The notes under the pieces are model-generated. The model searched no databases. It worked only from the letters and a program-made list of their open reading frames with translations, and was not told the DNA's origin. From Alphaproteobacteria bacterium 46_93_T64 (lineage in GTDB: Bacteria; Pseudomonadota; Alphaproteobacteria; Sneathiellales; Sneathiellaceae): DNA of 44,841 nt. The position numbers were made by a program, and so were the translations under genes. Below, in pieces: positions 1 through 9,961 of the stretch (position 1 is the stretch's first letter; every line of letters starts with the position of its first letter). The stretch spans positions 1-44,841 of the forward strand of contig MAAN01000033.1 in NCBI GenBank assembly GCA_002163135.1, in the 5' to 3' direction.

Positions 1-202
1 CCCCCCCAGCCAAACACCCAAACACCCAACGCCTCCAATACTCTCCCAGAACCATTGAATCACCGCCTCCAACCTTCATAAAAACTACACAATCAATACC
101 TCAATCCTTCCAAACTTGACAAAAACACTGGCAAAAAGCATTGTTTGGCACACGATTAGGGTAAATCGACATTAGACATGTCAAAGAGTGTAGGTATTTT
201 AA
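1..202. other. non-coding window edge upstream of the M23 peptidase gene
   Basis: No convincing gene is seen here. The stretch begins with a run of C and CCAAACACC-like C/A-rich sequence. A perfect -35-like TTGACA lies at 116-121, but the matching -10 region (139-144, CATTGT) is poor, so a promoter for the gene at 203 is possible but weak. An in-frame TAA at 200-202 directly precedes the GTG start at 203. Confidence 0.4.
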
Positions 203-1609
203 GTGCAGAAGATCTTTTCAAACTCACGGAACAAACCAAAGAAGAAGAGTAGCATCCTTCCGTTGCTCACTATAATAGGCGGCGGCGCATTAGGCGGGCT
301 TTTAGCATATGCTTTCCTCCCAACGGACATCGCGTCTCCTGTTGCGCCCACGGAGAATACAGTACAAACAACAAACAGCACACAAAACACCGTAGCCTCT
401 AAGGCGGACACCGATAGAGAAACACTCGTATCAGAGACGACGACACCTTCACCCGAAAGGTTGCAAGAAACTTCCAAAACAGTTTCCGTTGGTAAAGGCG
501 ACACCTTAATGAAGGTATTGACCCGCGCAGGTGCTGGTCCGAAGGAAAGTCATGAAGCAATAACAGCACTCTCTTCAGTCTTTGACCCACGACGATTGAA
601 AATTGGTCAAGATATTACACTCAACTTTTCTAACCAGGATCTGTTAGTAAAAGACAAGTTTGAAGAACCACTCCGTCTCGTAAGTATCTCGCTTAACCAG
701 GATGTCGACAAGCAGGTTGCTGCTATTCGTTCACCCGACAAGGGATTTGAAGCCCGAGAGACCATTATCGCCCTAGATAAGAAGATGGCCCGTGCAGGCG
801 GCGTTATTGAAAACTCGCTGTTCTTATCTGCAGCGCAGGCCGGATTGCCAACCCGAATTACTTTGCAGTTGATCCGCATCTTCAGCTATGACGTCGATTT
901 CCAACGCGAGATCCAAACCGGTGACAGTTTTGAAGTCTATTTTGAGCGCTACGTAGATGAAAGTGGCCGTGCGCTGAAGGAAGGCCGTATTCAATGGGCT
1001 TCTATGACTTTAAGTGGTAAGAAAATTTCACTTTACAGTTTCAAAACAAAAGACGATGGCTTTAGCGATTATTATGATCAAAAAGGGCAAAGTGTGAGAA
1101 AAACACTCATGCGAACCCCTATCGACGGCGCCCGTCTTACATCTCGTTTCGGCAAACGGAAACATCCGATCCTTGGATATACCAAAATGCATAAAGGCGC
1201 AGACTTTGGCGCGCCTCGCGGAACTCCTATTATGGCTGCGGGTAACGGCATTGTTGAAAGGGCTGGTCGAAATGGTGCCTATGGCAATTACATTCGGATC
1301 AGACATACCAGCGAATACAAAACCGCTTATGCCCATATGAAGGGCTTTGCGAAAAAGGTTGGTAAAGGAAGCCGGGTAAAACAAGGCCAAATAATTGGCT
1401 ATGTCGGCACCACAGGAAGATCAACCGGCCCACATCTCCATTATGAAGTGCATAAAAACGGCAGATTGATAAATCCTCTCTCAGTCAAACTGCCCGCGGG
1501 CCGTAAACTAAAAGGTAAGATACTTACCTCATTTAAGGCTTTCGCCGGACAAATGGATAAGGCTGTCACAGACATACCTATGAACACGAAAATGGCGAAA
1601 CTCAATTAA
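203..1609 (+). CDS. membrane-anchored M23-family murein peptidase
   Basis: Likely a periplasmic peptidoglycan endopeptidase or an activator of one, tethered to the inner membrane. The 468-residue product has a basic N-terminus, one membrane segment at about residues 18-40, a low-complexity Thr/Ser linker, a LysM-like stretch beginning SVGKGDTLMKVL near residue 95, and a C-terminal M23 (LytM) domain at about residues 310-430. The domain carries the zinc-site motifs HKGADFG and HLHYEV, so it appears catalytically competent. The start is GTG at 203 because an in-frame TAA sits immediately upstream; a GTAGG at about 191-195 could serve as ribosome binding site. The gene converges on clpB and shares a strong bidirectional terminator with it. 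Family assignment is firm; the exact bond cleaved cannot be told. Confidence 0.9.
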   Translation: MQKIFSNSRNKPKKKSSILPLLTIIGGGALGGLLAYAFLPTDIASPVAPTENTVQTTNSTQNTVASKADTDRETLVSETTTPSPERLQETSKTVSVGKGDTLMKVLTRAGAGPKESHEAITALSSVFDPRRLKIGQDITLNFSNQDLLVKDKFEEPLRLVSISLNQDVDKQVAAIRSPDKGFEARETIIALDKKMARAGGVIENSLFLSAAQAGLPTRITLQLIRIFSYDVDFQREIQTGDSFEVYFERYVDESGRALKEGRIQWASMTLSGKKISLYSFKTKDDGFSDYYDQKGQSVRKTLMRTPIDGARLTSRFGKRKHPILGYTKMHKGADFGAPRGTPIMAAGNGIVERAGRNGAYGNYIRIRHTSEYKTAYAHMKGFAKKVGKGSRVKQGQIIGYVGTTGRSTGPHLHYEVHKNGRLINPLSVKLPAGRKLKGKILTSFKAFAGQMDKAVTDIPMNTKMAKLN

Positions 1610-1623
1610 GTCCAACAGTTCAT

Positions 1624-1657
1624 AAAAAAGGGCGGCTCAAACGAGCCGCCCTTTTTT
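1624..1657. terminator. bidirectional intrinsic terminator between the M23 peptidase and clpB
   Basis: A perfect 9-bp GC-rich stem (GGGCGGCTC at 1630-1638 with GAGCCGCCC at 1643-1651) closes an AAAC loop and is flanked by A6 and T6. It can therefore end transcription of the plus-strand peptidase gene and of minus-strand clpB. Confidence 0.93.
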
Positions 1658-1676
1658 ATGAGTAAAGCACTCAGCC

Positions 1677-4262
1677 TCAAGCGGCCACTGCTAGTTTTCC
1701 GTTAATAAGCAAACCATTATCATCGGCGCTCACATTTACTCTATCACCCTCACATATATTACCTTGCAGGATCTGGTTGGCTAATGGGTTTTGCAAGAAA
1801 CGTTGTATAATTCGTTTTAAAGGGCGCGCACCGTAAATGGGGTCGAACCCGCGATCAGCAAGCCAATTATTAGCAGAATTATCCAATTCTATCGAAATCT
1901 GGCGATCATCCAATAGCGCCTTGAGCTGATTTAATTGAATATCGACAATTGCCCCCATATCTTCTCGTTTGAGACGGTGGAAGACAATTTGTTCATCCAA
2001 GCGGTTCAAAAACTCTGGACGAAAGGCACCCCGAACAACTTCCAGCACTTTTGCCTGCACGAGTGGATCATCTGCATCACCTTCAACTAAATGTTCACTT
2101 CCAAGATTTGATGTCAGAATAATAACAGAATTTTTAAAGTCTACTGTTCGCCCTTGCCCATCTGTCAAACGTCCATCATCAAGGACTTGTAACAAAATAT
2201 TGAAGACGTCTGGATGTGCCTTTTCTACTTCGTCAAACAAGATGATTTGATAGGGCCGACGCCGCACAGCCTCAGTCATGACACCGCCCTGATCGTAGCC
2301 CACATAGCCTGGGGGGGCCCCGATCAAGCGTGCGACACTGTGTTTCTCCATATATTCCGACATATCAATTCGCAGTAACGCATGCTCATCATCGAACAGA
2401 AACTCTGCCAAAGATTTTGTAAGTTCCGTTTTGCCAACACCCGTAGGTCCCAAGAACAAGAAAGAACCGATAGGCCTGTTCGGATCCTGCAACCCTGCTC
2501 GTGCACGGCGTACCGCGTTAGAAACTGCGACAAGGGCCTCTTCCTGTCCAATGACACGAGACCGCAACCGGCTTTCCATATCCAGTAATTTTTCACGCTC
2601 CCCCGAAAGCATTTTATCAACCGGGATCCCTGTCCAGCGGGAGACAACGCCAGCGATATCATCCTCTTTAACGCCTTCTTTGACGAGAGATGAATTTCCG
2701 GCATCCGCGGTATCAGACAATTGCTGCTCCAAGGATGGGATTAATCCGTAGGCAAGTTCCCCCGCTCGTTGCAAATCACCTTGTCGCTGCGCAGTTACCA
2801 GATCGTTTCTTGCTTGCTCCAACTGCTCTTTAACAAGCTGAGCATTATTAAGTTTTTCCTTCTCTGACTTCCAGATTGCCGTTAGGCCCTCCGATTTTTT
2901 CTCCAAATGAATCAGCTCGGCCTTCAGTTTTTCGAGCCTATCTTGAGACGCCTTATCTGCCTCTCTCTCAAGAGCAGAGCATTCAATCTTCATCTGGAGA
3001 ATTTTACGGTCGAGTTCGTCAACTTCTTCGGGCTTACTATCAACCTCCATACGGCGGCGGCTAGCAGCTTCATCCATCAAATCAATGGCTTTATCCGGCA
3101 AAAATCGATCCGTGATATATCGATTAGACAACGTCGCTGCCGCCACAAGTGCACTGTCCGAAATTTGGACACCATGATGCAACTCGTATTTCTCTTTAAG
3201 GCCTCGCAGAATTGAAATGGTGTCTTCAACTGTTGGTTCCGAGACGAATACCGATTGAAAGCGACGGGCAAGCGCCGCATCTTTCTCAATATATTTTCTA
3301 TACTCATCAAGCGTTGTCGCTCCAACACAATGAAGTTCCCCACGAGCCAAAGCGGGTTTCAAAAGGTTTGAGGCATCCATAGAGCCTTCGGCAGCGCCGG
3401 CACCGACGAGCGTATGCAACTCGTCGATAAACAGAACCACTTCGCCTTCTAGTGTAGAGACTTCAGTAAGCACCGATTTCAAGCGCTCCTCAAATTCGCC
3501 CCGAAATTTAGCACCGGCAATAAGCTGCCCCAAATCCAGAGACATCAGGCGCTTGTCTTTCAAGCTCTCTGGCACATCACCGTTAATAATGCGCAAAGCC
3601 AATCCTTCGACAATCGCTGTTTTGCCCACGCCGGGCTCACCAATTAGAACTGGATTGTTTTTTGTCCTGCGCGAAAGCACTTGAATGGTTCTACGAATTT
3701 CTTCATCACGGCCAATGACCGGATCCAGCTTTCCATTTCGCGCAGCTTCTGTCAGATCACGCGCATACTTTTTAAGGGCGTCATAGGAACCTTCGGCGCC
3801 AGCACTATCAGCGGTACGGCCTTTACGAAGGTCATTAATTGCTTCATTGAGGCTATTAGCTGTAACGCCAGCCTTTTTAAGAGCTTTTGCAGAATCGGCT
3901 CCCTCCTCCAACGTCAATGCCAGAAGCAATCGTTCTGCAGTTACGAAGTTATCACCAGCTTTTTCGGCAAGCTTCTCTGCATTATCAAATAATCTCGCTA
4001 TTTCTGGTGTAGGGCTGATTTGGCCCGCTCCCGCACCGGTGACCTTAGGCAATTTTCCAAGAGAGGTTTCTGCCTCCAACAACGCCACATTCGCACGCCC
4101 ACCAGCTTTAGCAATCAAACCACTTGCCAAACCTTCTTTGTCGTCCAGCAATACCTTCAACAAATGTTCTGTCGTTAGTTTTTGGTGATTTTCGCGTAAA
4201 GCAAGTGACTGGGCAGCTTGTACAAAACCGCGCGACCTATCGGTATATTTTTCAAAATCCAT
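1677..4262 (-). CDS. clpB: ATP-dependent disaggregase ClpB
   Basis: ClpB is the cytosolic Hsp100 disaggregase that rescues aggregated proteins together with DnaK. The 861-residue product has the Clp N-domain, AAA+ module 1 with Walker A GEPGVGKT and the sensor stretch [13 protein letters not shown], the ClpB-specific coiled-coil middle domain (about residues 410-520), and AAA+ module 2 with Walker [10 protein letters not shown]. The length is normal for the family. I place the start at the ATG at 4262 ([13 protein letters not shown], the usual ClpB N-terminus) with GAGG six bases upstream; an in-frame GTG at 4277 and ATG at 4268 are alternatives. It is the last gene of the minus-strand block and is preceded by a DUF4167 gene with its own terminator, so it is probably transcribed from its own promoter, possibly a heat-shock one (see 4364-4391). 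Confidence 0.97.
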   Translation of the reverse strand: MDFEKYTDRSRGFVQAAQSLALRENHQKLTTEHLLKVLLDDKEGLASGLIAKAGGRANVALLEAETSLGKLPKVTGAGAGQISPTPEIARLFDNAEKLAEKAGDNFVTAERLLLALTLEEGADSAKALKKAGVTANSLNEAINDLRKGRTADSAGAEGSYDALKKYARDLTEAARNGKLDPVIGRDEEIRRTIQVLSRRTKNNPVLIGEPGVGKTAIVEGLALRIINGDVPESLKDKRLMSLDLGQLIAGAKFRGEFEERLKSVLTEVSTLEGEVVLFIDELHTLVGAGAAEGSMDASNLLKPALARGELHCVGATTLDEYRKYIEKDAALARRFQSVFVSEPTVEDTISILRGLKEKYELHHGVQISDSALVAAATLSNRYITDRFLPDKAIDLMDEAASRRRMEVDSKPEEVDELDRKILQMKIECSALEREADKASQDRLEKLKAELIHLEKKSEGLTAIWKSEKEKLNNAQLVKEQLEQARNDLVTAQRQGDLQRAGELAYGLIPSLEQQLSDTADAGNSSLVKEGVKEDDIAGVVSRWTGIPVDKMLSGEREKLLDMESRLRSRVIGQEEALVAVSNAVRRARAGLQDPNRPIGSFLFLGPTGVGKTELTKSLAEFLFDDEHALLRIDMSEYMEKHSVARLIGAPPGYVGYDQGGVMTEAVRRRPYQIILFDEVEKAHPDVFNILLQVLDDGRLTDGQGRTVDFKNSVIILTSNLGSEHLVEGDADDPLVQAKVLEVVRGAFRPEFLNRLDEQIVFHRLKREDMGAIVDIQLNQLKALLDDRQISIELDNSANNWLADRGFDPIYGARPLKRIIQRFLQNPLANQILQGNICEGDRVNVSADDNGLLINGKLAVAA

Positions 4263-4350
4263 GCTCATCCTCGACACATAGACCGCTGTTATAGTGCGCC
4301 GCTGCTGTGACCCCTAGATTAGGCGATCGACCTGGCAACTCGCCAACGGT

Positions 4351-4393
4351 TTCTTGTTAAAATATTTGGTGAGTTTCTCGATTTTTACAAGAA
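4351..4393. repeat. 13-bp inverted repeat upstream of clpB
   Basis: Arms TTCTTGTTAAAAT (4351-4363) and ATTTTTACAAGAA (4381-4393) match at 12 of 13 positions as an inverted repeat around a 17-nt spacer. The repeat lies about 90-130 nt upstream of clpB and encloses the candidate heat-shock promoter. It may be an operator or an RNA stem; the sequence alone does not decide. Confidence 0.5.
4364..4391 (-). promoter_or_regulatory. candidate RpoH-type promoter of clpB
   Basis: Reading the minus strand, CTTG (4391-4388) is followed after 18 nt by CCAAAT (4369-4364). This fits the CTTG...CCANAT pattern I recall for alphaproteobacterial RpoH promoters. clpB is a typical heat-shock gene, which makes the match sensible, but the pattern is short and could be chance. 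Confidence 0.3.
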
Positions 4394-4430
4394 ATAAAGT
4401 GTCTTTCAAATTAGGTTACAAAAATAGTCA

Positions 4431-4454
4431 AAAAAAAGGGAGCCAGAGGCTCCC
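4431..4454 (-). terminator. intrinsic terminator of the DUF4167 gene
   Basis: A 7-bp stem (GGGAGCC at 4438-4444, GGCTCCC at 4448-4454) with a 3-nt loop is followed on the minus strand by T7. The stem begins within the stop codon of the DUF4167 gene, so it separates that gene from clpB. Confidence 0.9.
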
Positions 4455-5218
4455 TATTCTGCGGATTGCGGTTCATCATTTTCTGAACCATCCGTGTTTC
4501 TTCGGCTAGTGCGCCGCCTCAAGCCTCTCGTCCGGCTAACCCGACGCTTACTTTTAGGTTTAGGCTCGCCATCATCTTCACTGGTGACTTGCTCTGCCGC
4601 TGTTTCAAGTTCAGCATCGGTTTCGGCTTCAGTTTCGGCTTTAGCTTTAACTTTAACTCTAGCTTTAACTACATCAGCCACTTTCGGCTCAGCGTTATTC
4701 TCATCTTCTATGTCAGGAGAAACAGGCACTTCTTCTTCGTCAGCGTCAGGGTTACTCAAATCAATGATAATCGGCTCTTTAGCAGCGGCAACAACTTCAG
4801 TATCATCCGTATTAGACGCTTTTTCTCTCGCGTTATCAGATTGAGAAATCTCAATTTCAGTTGTTCCTGTAATCTCGTCTTCCGAAGAAGATTGCTCGGC
4901 TGAGCGATCAGGTTTCACCAAATTGTTAGCAAGCATGATGCGGTAATAATGCTCGGCATGCTGATAATAATTTTCCGCACCAACATGATCACTCGCGGTT
5001 TGCGCATCACGACCTAAAGAGATGTACTTATCATACACTTGTGTCGCTGAACCTCTGATTTTTCCATCAGGTCCATTGCTGTCGTAGCTGCGGTTTCCGT
5101 TGCTTGAACGACGGTTATTATTATTCTGCCCGCCGCGCCCAGCAGATGACCCAGAACGGCCTCCACTTCCAGAATTAGGACGACCGCCCCGAGGGCGCCG
5201 ATTACTGCTAACTCGCAT
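4454..5218 (-). CDS. DUF4167-domain protein, likely nucleic-acid binding
   Basis: The 254-residue protein starts with a low-complexity Arg/Gly/Ser/Asn stretch (residues 1-55) followed by a compact DUF4167 core at about residues 56-100 (VYDKYISLGRDAQ ... YYQHAEHYYRIMLANN). The remainder is highly acidic with Glu/Ala/Asp repeats, and the tail is Arg/Lys/Ser rich (RRVSRTRGLRRRTSRR). Opposite-charge low-complexity arms suggest RNA or ribosome association, but no function is established to my knowledge. The start is the ATG at 5218 (MRVSSNRRPRGG); an upstream TTG at 5230 is less likely. It lies downstream of prfA-prmC, a neighbourhood common in Alphaproteobacteria, but a 233-bp gap suggests a separate promoter. 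Confidence 0.85.
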   Translation of the reverse strand: MRVSSNRRPRGGRPNSGSGGRSGSSAGRGGQNNNNRRSSNGNRSYDSNGPDGKIRGSATQVYDKYISLGRDAQTASDHVGAENYYQHAEHYYRIMLANNLVKPDRSAEQSSSEDEITGTTEIEISQSDNAREKASNTDDTEVVAAAKEPIIIDLSNPDADEEEVPVSPDIEDENNAEPKVADVVKARVKVKAKAETEAETDAELETAAEQVTSEDDGEPKPKSKRRVSRTRGLRRRTSRRNTDGSENDEPQSAE

Positions 5219-5451
5219 ATTACAATTCAATCCATCTTATCTGAGTTAATGCGCACACATTTTCATTTGACTATGAACCCGACATAACCGTTTTCCAAAG
5301 CTGATAGGAAATAGATGCTTACATCTACACGGAATTCAGTCTTATTTTATGTAAATATTGACCCCAGGCCCGTTGGGCCGTGGCGCGTGCGCCTGATCTA
5401 AATTAAACCTAACGCCGCTTTCGAAATTTTCCAACTGTTTTTTTAAAAAAA
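5219..5451. other. intergenic region between prmC and DUF4167 with two GC hairpins
   Basis: The 233-bp spacer holds two small perfect hairpins: GGCCC/GGGCC (5367-5371 and 5375-5379, 3-nt loop) and GGCGC/GCGCC (5382-5386 and 5389-5393, 2-nt loop). Neither is followed by a T tract, so they are not standard intrinsic terminators. They may mark the prmC mRNA end or the leader of the DUF4167 transcript. Confidence 0.4.
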
Positions 5452-6300
5452 TTACTTTTTTGACTGCCCGCTAACGCAGCGAGCAACTGATGCCAGATCA
5501 TAATGCACTTTAATATTCTCAAATCCGGCGCCTCTCATCAAGTTTCCAACAGCTACATCTTGTCCTATTCCGACCTCAAAGATCACAAAGCCTTCCGGCT
5601 TTAGAAATACACTGATTTCAGCCGTAATTTGGCGATAGCATTCAAGACCATCTTCGCCACCATCTAACGCCAGACGTGGCTCAAAGTCCCTCACTTCTGT
5701 TTGGAGGCCCGCAATATCATCGGTTTCGATGTAAGGAGGGTTGCTAACGATAACATCGAATGTACCTGAAACATTTTCAAACCAAAGGCTTTTTAAAAAA
5801 CTGGATCGGTCTTCCAGTGACAAAGATTTTGCGTTCTTTACAGCGATTTCAAGCGCTTTATCGCTTAAATCAACACCAACACCTTTAGCGTTTTTAATTT
5901 CTGCCAATAATGTCAAAAGCAGACATCCACTTCCGGTTCCAAGGTCCAAGATAGCGTCTGGCGCTCTTGTTTCTTTTGTATGTTTCAGGACCGCATCTAT
6001 TAACGTCTCGCTATCCGGTCTTGGATCCAGCACATCAGACGTTACAAAAAAGTCCCTACTCCAAAACTCGCGCTGTCCTAGAATATGAGAAACAGGTTCG
6101 CGCGTTGCTCGGCGATCAATAAGCTTTTGAAATTGTTGAACCTCAGGCTCCGTCAAAATTTGCTCAGGAGCTCGAAACAAAATTTCGCGATCTCCGCCTA
6201 AAACAGAAACCAGCAGAACTGAGGCGTCACGGCGCGCACCGTCTATTGAATGGGCCGCAAGCAGTTTCGTCGCGCCTCTTAAAGCCTCGTCAATACGCAT
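5452..6300 (-). CDS. prmC: peptide chain release factor N5-glutamine methyltransferase PrmC
   Basis: PrmC methylates the glutamine of the GGQ motif of release factors RF1 and RF2, using S-adenosylmethionine. The 282-residue product has an N-terminal helical domain, the SAM-binding motif LDLGTGSGCL (about residues 118-127), and the catalytic motif NPPY at 187-190. I chose the ATG at 6300 (MRIDEALRGATKLL), eight bases past the prfA stop, because it gives the usual family length. An upstream start inside prfA would add about 19 residues with no family support. Its substrate gene prfA lies immediately upstream, so the two are almost certainly co-transcribed. Confidence 0.95.
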   Translation of the reverse strand: MRIDEALRGATKLLAAHSIDGARRDASVLLVSVLGGDREILFRAPEQILTEPEVQQFQKLIDRRATREPVSHILGQREFWSRDFFVTSDVLDPRPDSETLIDAVLKHTKETRAPDAILDLGTGSGCLLLTLLAEIKNAKGVGVDLSDKALEIAVKNAKSLSLEDRSSFLKSLWFENVSGTFDVIVSNPPYIETDDIAGLQTEVRDFEPRLALDGGEDGLECYRQITAEISVFLKPEGFVIFEVGIGQDVAVGNLMRGAGFENIKVHYDLASVARCVSGQSKK

Positions 6301-6307
6301 ATGATCT

Positions 6308-7396
6308 CTAAATATCGTTTTCAACTTCTGCCAAACGTTCCGCTTGATCTTCTGCAATCAAGGCGTCAATAACTTCACCCAATGCTTCGCCAGCAATAAC
6401 TTTATCCAATTTATAGAGCGTGAGGTTAATACGGTGATCCGTCACACGACCTTGCGGAAAATTATAGGTACGAATGCGCTCGGACCGATCACCTGATCCT
6501 ACTTGTCCTTTCCGATTTGCAGATCGCTCTTCAGCCAAGGCGGCACGCTGAGCATCGTAAATACGAGAGCGTAATACGGACATCGCTTTCGCCTTATTCT
6601 TATGCTGGGATTTTTCGTCCTGTTGCTGAACCGTAATACCGGTAGGTAAATGAGTAATTCGAACGGCGGAATCTGTTGTATTCACTGACTGTCCGCCCGG
6701 GCCCGAAGCTCGAAAAATATCAACGCGGATGTCCTTGTCTTCGATTTTGACATCAACGTCTTCAGCTTCTGGAAGCACCGCGACTGTAGCCGCAGATGTA
6801 TGGATCCGACCACCAGTTTCCGTTTCGGGTACACGTTGGACCCTGTGCACACCGGATTCGAATTTCAACTTGGAGAAAACGTTTCGTCCGGTAACTTTCA
6901 CAATGGCTTCTTTGTATCCACCGACATCAGATTCTGACGCAGACATTGTTTCACATTTCCAACCCATGGCTTCAGCATACCTTTGATACATGCGCATCAA
7001 ATCGCCCGCAAAAAGCGCGGCTTCATCACCGCCAGTACCTGCCCGTAGTTCCAAGATCGCGTTCTTTTCGTCTGCATCATCTTTGGGGAGGAGTTGTAAT
7101 TTAATTTCCTGCTCCAAGTCAGGAAGAGATGTCTTCAGCTCTTGCACCTCTAACTCAGCAAGCTCTTTCATTTCATCATCAAGCTCATCGCCATCAAGCA
7201 TTTGGAGCAGATCTGTCATTTCATCTCGTGATTTTCGAAATGCTTGAATAGAAGTCACTACGAACTTCATTTCAGAATATTCCCGACTCATTCTGACGAA
7301 ATCTTCGGCGGCAACATCCCCCATCTCACCCGCCATAGCAGCTTCCAGCTCATCGAAGCGCGCCAAGATCATATTCAGTTTGTCTTCTGGGAGCAT
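6308..7396 (-). CDS. prfA: peptide chain release factor 1
   Basis: RF1 recognises UAA and UAG stop codons and triggers peptide release. The 362-residue protein has the codon-recognition tripeptide PET (residues 190-192, the RF1-type PxT) and the catalytic GGQ at 234-236 in the context [15 protein letters not shown]. The PxT motif separates it from RF2, which has SPF. ATG at 7396 is preceded by AAGGA. It begins 10 bp after hisS ends and is followed by prmC, which modifies it, so hisS-prfA-prmC form one compact unit. Confidence 0.97.
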   Translation of the reverse strand: MLPEDKLNMILARFDELEAAMAGEMGDVAAEDFVRMSREYSEMKFVVTSIQAFRKSRDEMTDLLQMLDGDELDDEMKELAELEVQELKTSLPDLEQEIKLQLLPKDDADEKNAILELRAGTGGDEAALFAGDLMRMYQRYAEAMGWKCETMSASESDVGGYKEAIVKVTGRNVFSKLKFESGVHRVQRVPETETGGRIHTSAATVAVLPEAEDVDVKIEDKDIRVDIFRASGPGGQSVNTTDSAVRITHLPTGITVQQQDEKSQHKNKAKAMSVLRSRIYDAQRAALAEERSANRKGQVGSGDRSERIRTYNFPQGRVTDHRINLTLYKLDKVIAGEALGEVIDALIAEDQAERLAEVENDI

Positions 7397-7406
7397 TGGA
7401 GGTTCC

Positions 7407-8651
7407 TTATTTCAAATTTGCAAGTGTTGCAGTCAAATCTGACAACTTCACTTCTTCTTGAGTTCCAGCATCCAAATCCCGGAAAGTACAGGCATTTCTT
7501 GCCAATTCATCTTCACCAATAAGGATTGCCGCCCGAGCACTTAACTTGTTTGCCCGTTTCATGCGTTTGCCAACATTCCCTTTAAAGGCCATTTCCACAG
7601 AAATTCCATCCAGTCGCAACTGATGTGCAAGTTTTGTGGCCATCTGGATCGCAGCATCACCAACAGGAATGACAGCAACTGGTCTATCAATTGCCGGTAC
7701 ATTTTCCGCCAAAAGGGCCAAACGCTCGATCCCGCCGGCCCAGCCAATTCCCGGCGTAGGTTTTCCGCCAAGTGTTTCGATCAGACCATCGTACCGTCCA
7801 CCAGCAATCACTGCACCTTGCGCACCCAGCTCAGTCGTCACATATTCAAAAGCCGTGTGTGTATAATAATCCAGTCCCCGCACCAAACGGCGGTTAAGTT
7901 CGTAAGTAATCCCAAGTAGGTCAAGGCCTTCGAGGACTTCAGCGAAGAACTCTGTAGAAAATTCATTTAGATAGTCAGTGAATACTGGAGCATTCTCCAC
8001 AAGGGCTTGGTCCCCTTTGTCCTTACTGTCCAAAATTCGCAAAGGGTTCCGCGTAAGGCGGCTTTTACTATCTTCAGATAGATCCGCTTCATGGGCGCTG
8101 AAATATTCAACTAATGCTGCGCGGTATGCTTGGCGGCTTTCTACATCACCTAATGTATTTATCTGCAGTGTGCAGCTATCCATCACACCAAGTGTTTGAA
8201 GGATGCTTGCCGCTACTGCAATAACTTCAACATCAGCTTTTGCCTCCGGAGCACCAATGCATTCCAGATCAATCTGATGGAACTGACGTTGACGACCTTT
8301 TTGTGGACGTTCATACCGAAACATTGGGCCGTTTGCGAAAACCTTGAACGGAACATTCTGTTGAAGCCCATTACTTATAAACGACCGGCAAATACCTGCT
8401 GTATATTCAGGACGCAATGTCATACTTTCACCGCCGCGAGTTTCAAAAGAATACATTTCTTTTGAAACCACATCAGACGTCTCGCCCATAGTGCGTGCAA
8501 AAACTTCCGTGAATTCGAAAATTGGTGTCGCCATTTCGGCATATCCAAAACGAGCAGCGATATCGCGCGCCGTGTCACGCACATGCGCGTGACGCCTAAA
8601 ATCCTCTGGCAGCAAGTCATGTGTACCGCGAACTGGTTGAGGTAATGACAC
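7407..8651 (-). CDS. hisS: histidyl-tRNA synthetase
   Basis: A class II aminoacyl-tRNA synthetase charging tRNA-His. The 414-residue product opens with [13 protein letters not shown], carries the class II motif 2 region [16 protein letters not shown], the histidine-specific motif [14 protein letters not shown], and motif 3 [13 protein letters not shown]. The C-terminal anticodon-binding domain follows (about residues 320-410). The start is GTG at 8651, with GGAG eight bases upstream. It sits between ispG and prfA on the same strand. Confidence 0.96.
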   Translation of the reverse strand: MSLPQPVRGTHDLLPEDFRRHAHVRDTARDIAARFGYAEMATPIFEFTEVFARTMGETSDVVSKEMYSFETRGGESMTLRPEYTAGICRSFISNGLQQNVPFKVFANGPMFRYERPQKGRQRQFHQIDLECIGAPEAKADVEVIAVAASILQTLGVMDSCTLQINTLGDVESRQAYRAALVEYFSAHEADLSEDSKSRLTRNPLRILDSKDKGDQALVENAPVFTDYLNEFSTEFFAEVLEGLDLLGITYELNRRLVRGLDYYTHTAFEYVTTELGAQGAVIAGGRYDGLIETLGGKPTPGIGWAGGIERLALLAENVPAIDRPVAVIPVGDAAIQMATKLAHQLRLDGISVEMAFKGNVGKRMKRANKLSARAAILIGEDELARNACTFRDLDAGTQEEVKLSDLTATLANLK

Positions 8652-8704
8652 TAGGTATTCTCCGTCTTATTTATCTTGGATAGTTGCTGCTAATTTTTTT
8701 AACT

Positions 8705-9892
8705 TTATGAGGCTTTTTTTGTGGCTTCTTCTGCGGCAGCTTCTGCTTCGAGTTCCGCAGCTTTTGCTTCTACCAGCTCCACAATGTGTTCAACAACACC
8801 GTCAGTATCGATTTTGTGGTCCGTGACGCCGTTCAAATACACCATGTGGTTCCCTTTACCGCCCCCCGTAAGGCCGATATCGGTTTCACGAGCTTCGCCG
8901 GGTCCATTTACCACGCACCCAATTATGGAAAGCGACATAGGTGTTGAAATATGTTCAAGCCGCTCTTCAAGTTTTTCAACTGTCTTGATAACAGGGAAGG
9001 CTTGTCGTGCACACGACGGACAGGAAATAATTGTAACTCCTCGGCGGCGCAAACCAAGGCTCTTCAAAATTTCATAGCCAACTTTTACTTCCTGAACTGG
9101 ATCCGCTGAGAGCGATACTCGAAGTGTATCCCCTATCCCCGACCACAGAAGCATTCCAAGCCCAATTGAAGATTTCACTGTTCCAGGTGTAAACCCGCCT
9201 GCTTCTGTAATCCCAAGATGCAACGGATAATCACACGCTTCAGCCAATCCCTGGTAGGCAGCCACTGACAAAAATACGTCTGATGCTTTCACACTGATTT
9301 TGAAATTGGTAAAATCATTATCTTCAAGAATGCGTGCATGATTAAGCGCAGATTCGACCATCGCATCCGGACACGGCTCGCCGTATTTTTCAAGTAATTC
9401 TCGTTCCAAACTGCCCGCATTTACACCGATCCGCATAGAACAATTGTTATCGACCGCCGCCTTGACAACTTCACGAACTCTTTCAGCCGACCCAATATTC
9501 CCAGGATTTATCCGAAGGCACGCGGCGCCGGCTTCCGCCGCTTCAATTCCTCGTTGATAGTGAAAATGAATATCCGCAATGATGGGAACAGTGGTTTCAC
9601 GCACAATCTCTTTCAAGGCGTGGGTGCTTTCTACGTCTGGGCAGGACACACGAACCATGTCGGCTCCCGCCTCTTCAAGAGCGTGGATCTGCTTGATTGT
9701 TGCGACAGGATCAGATGTCAATGTATTGGTCATTGACTGAATGCTGATGGGTGCATCGCCACCAACGAGAACATTGCCAACTGATATTTGACGTGATTTA
9801 CGACGCATAATGTCGCGGTATGGTCTAACACTCATGGGACTGGAGCTTTTCAATGAAAATTCACGGCGCGGCCGCGGTCTGTAATCTGGCAT
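8705..9892 (-). CDS. ispG: 4-hydroxy-3-methylbut-2-en-1-yl diphosphate synthase (IspG/GcpE)
   Basis: IspG is the [4Fe-4S] enzyme of the penultimate MEP-pathway step, reducing methylerythritol cyclodiphosphate to HMBPP. The 395-residue product contains the TIM-barrel part (residues ~30-270) and the cluster-binding C-terminal part with C291, C294 and C326 (SCPSC and GCVVNGPGE), plus the conserved Glu at 333. The extreme C-terminus is a low-complexity Ala/Glu/Lys tail. The ATG at 9892 lacks a clear ribosome binding site, and the ATG at 9835 ([12 protein letters not shown]) is a real alternative. Its presence shows that isoprenoids are made by the MEP route, relevant when judging the HMG-CoA-synthase-like gene at 40864. 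Confidence 0.95.
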   Translation of the reverse strand: MPDYRPRPRREFSLKSSSPMSVRPYRDIMRRKSRQISVGNVLVGGDAPISIQSMTNTLTSDPVATIKQIHALEEAGADMVRVSCPDVESTHALKEIVRETTVPIIADIHFHYQRGIEAAEAGAACLRINPGNIGSAERVREVVKAAVDNNCSMRIGVNAGSLERELLEKYGEPCPDAMVESALNHARILEDNDFTNFKISVKASDVFLSVAAYQGLAEACDYPLHLGITEAGGFTPGTVKSSIGLGMLLWSGIGDTLRVSLSADPVQEVKVGYEILKSLGLRRRGVTIISCPSCARQAFPVIKTVEKLEERLEHISTPMSLSIIGCVVNGPGEARETDIGLTGGGKGNHMVYLNGVTDHKIDTDGVVEHIVELVEAKAAELEAEAAAEEATKKAS

Positions 9893-9961
9893 AAAATGGG
9901 GCCATCAGCCGAAAAATTCAAGCTCTCATTAGAGTCGTACTTAAGTAAGGCCCTTTTCTTC

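Noticed and set aside
1-60. CRISPR or tandem repeat in the CCAAACACC-like sequence at the window start
   Set aside because: Only about two imperfect copies of a short motif are visible, with no spacers.
199-1390. Several minus-strand open frames opposite the M23 peptidase gene
   Set aside because: They have no recognisable domain or ribosome binding site and lie opposite a clear family member; similar shadows occur over every long gene here.
5367-5393. Intrinsic terminator of prmC
   Set aside because: Two GC hairpins are present but no T tract follows in either orientation.
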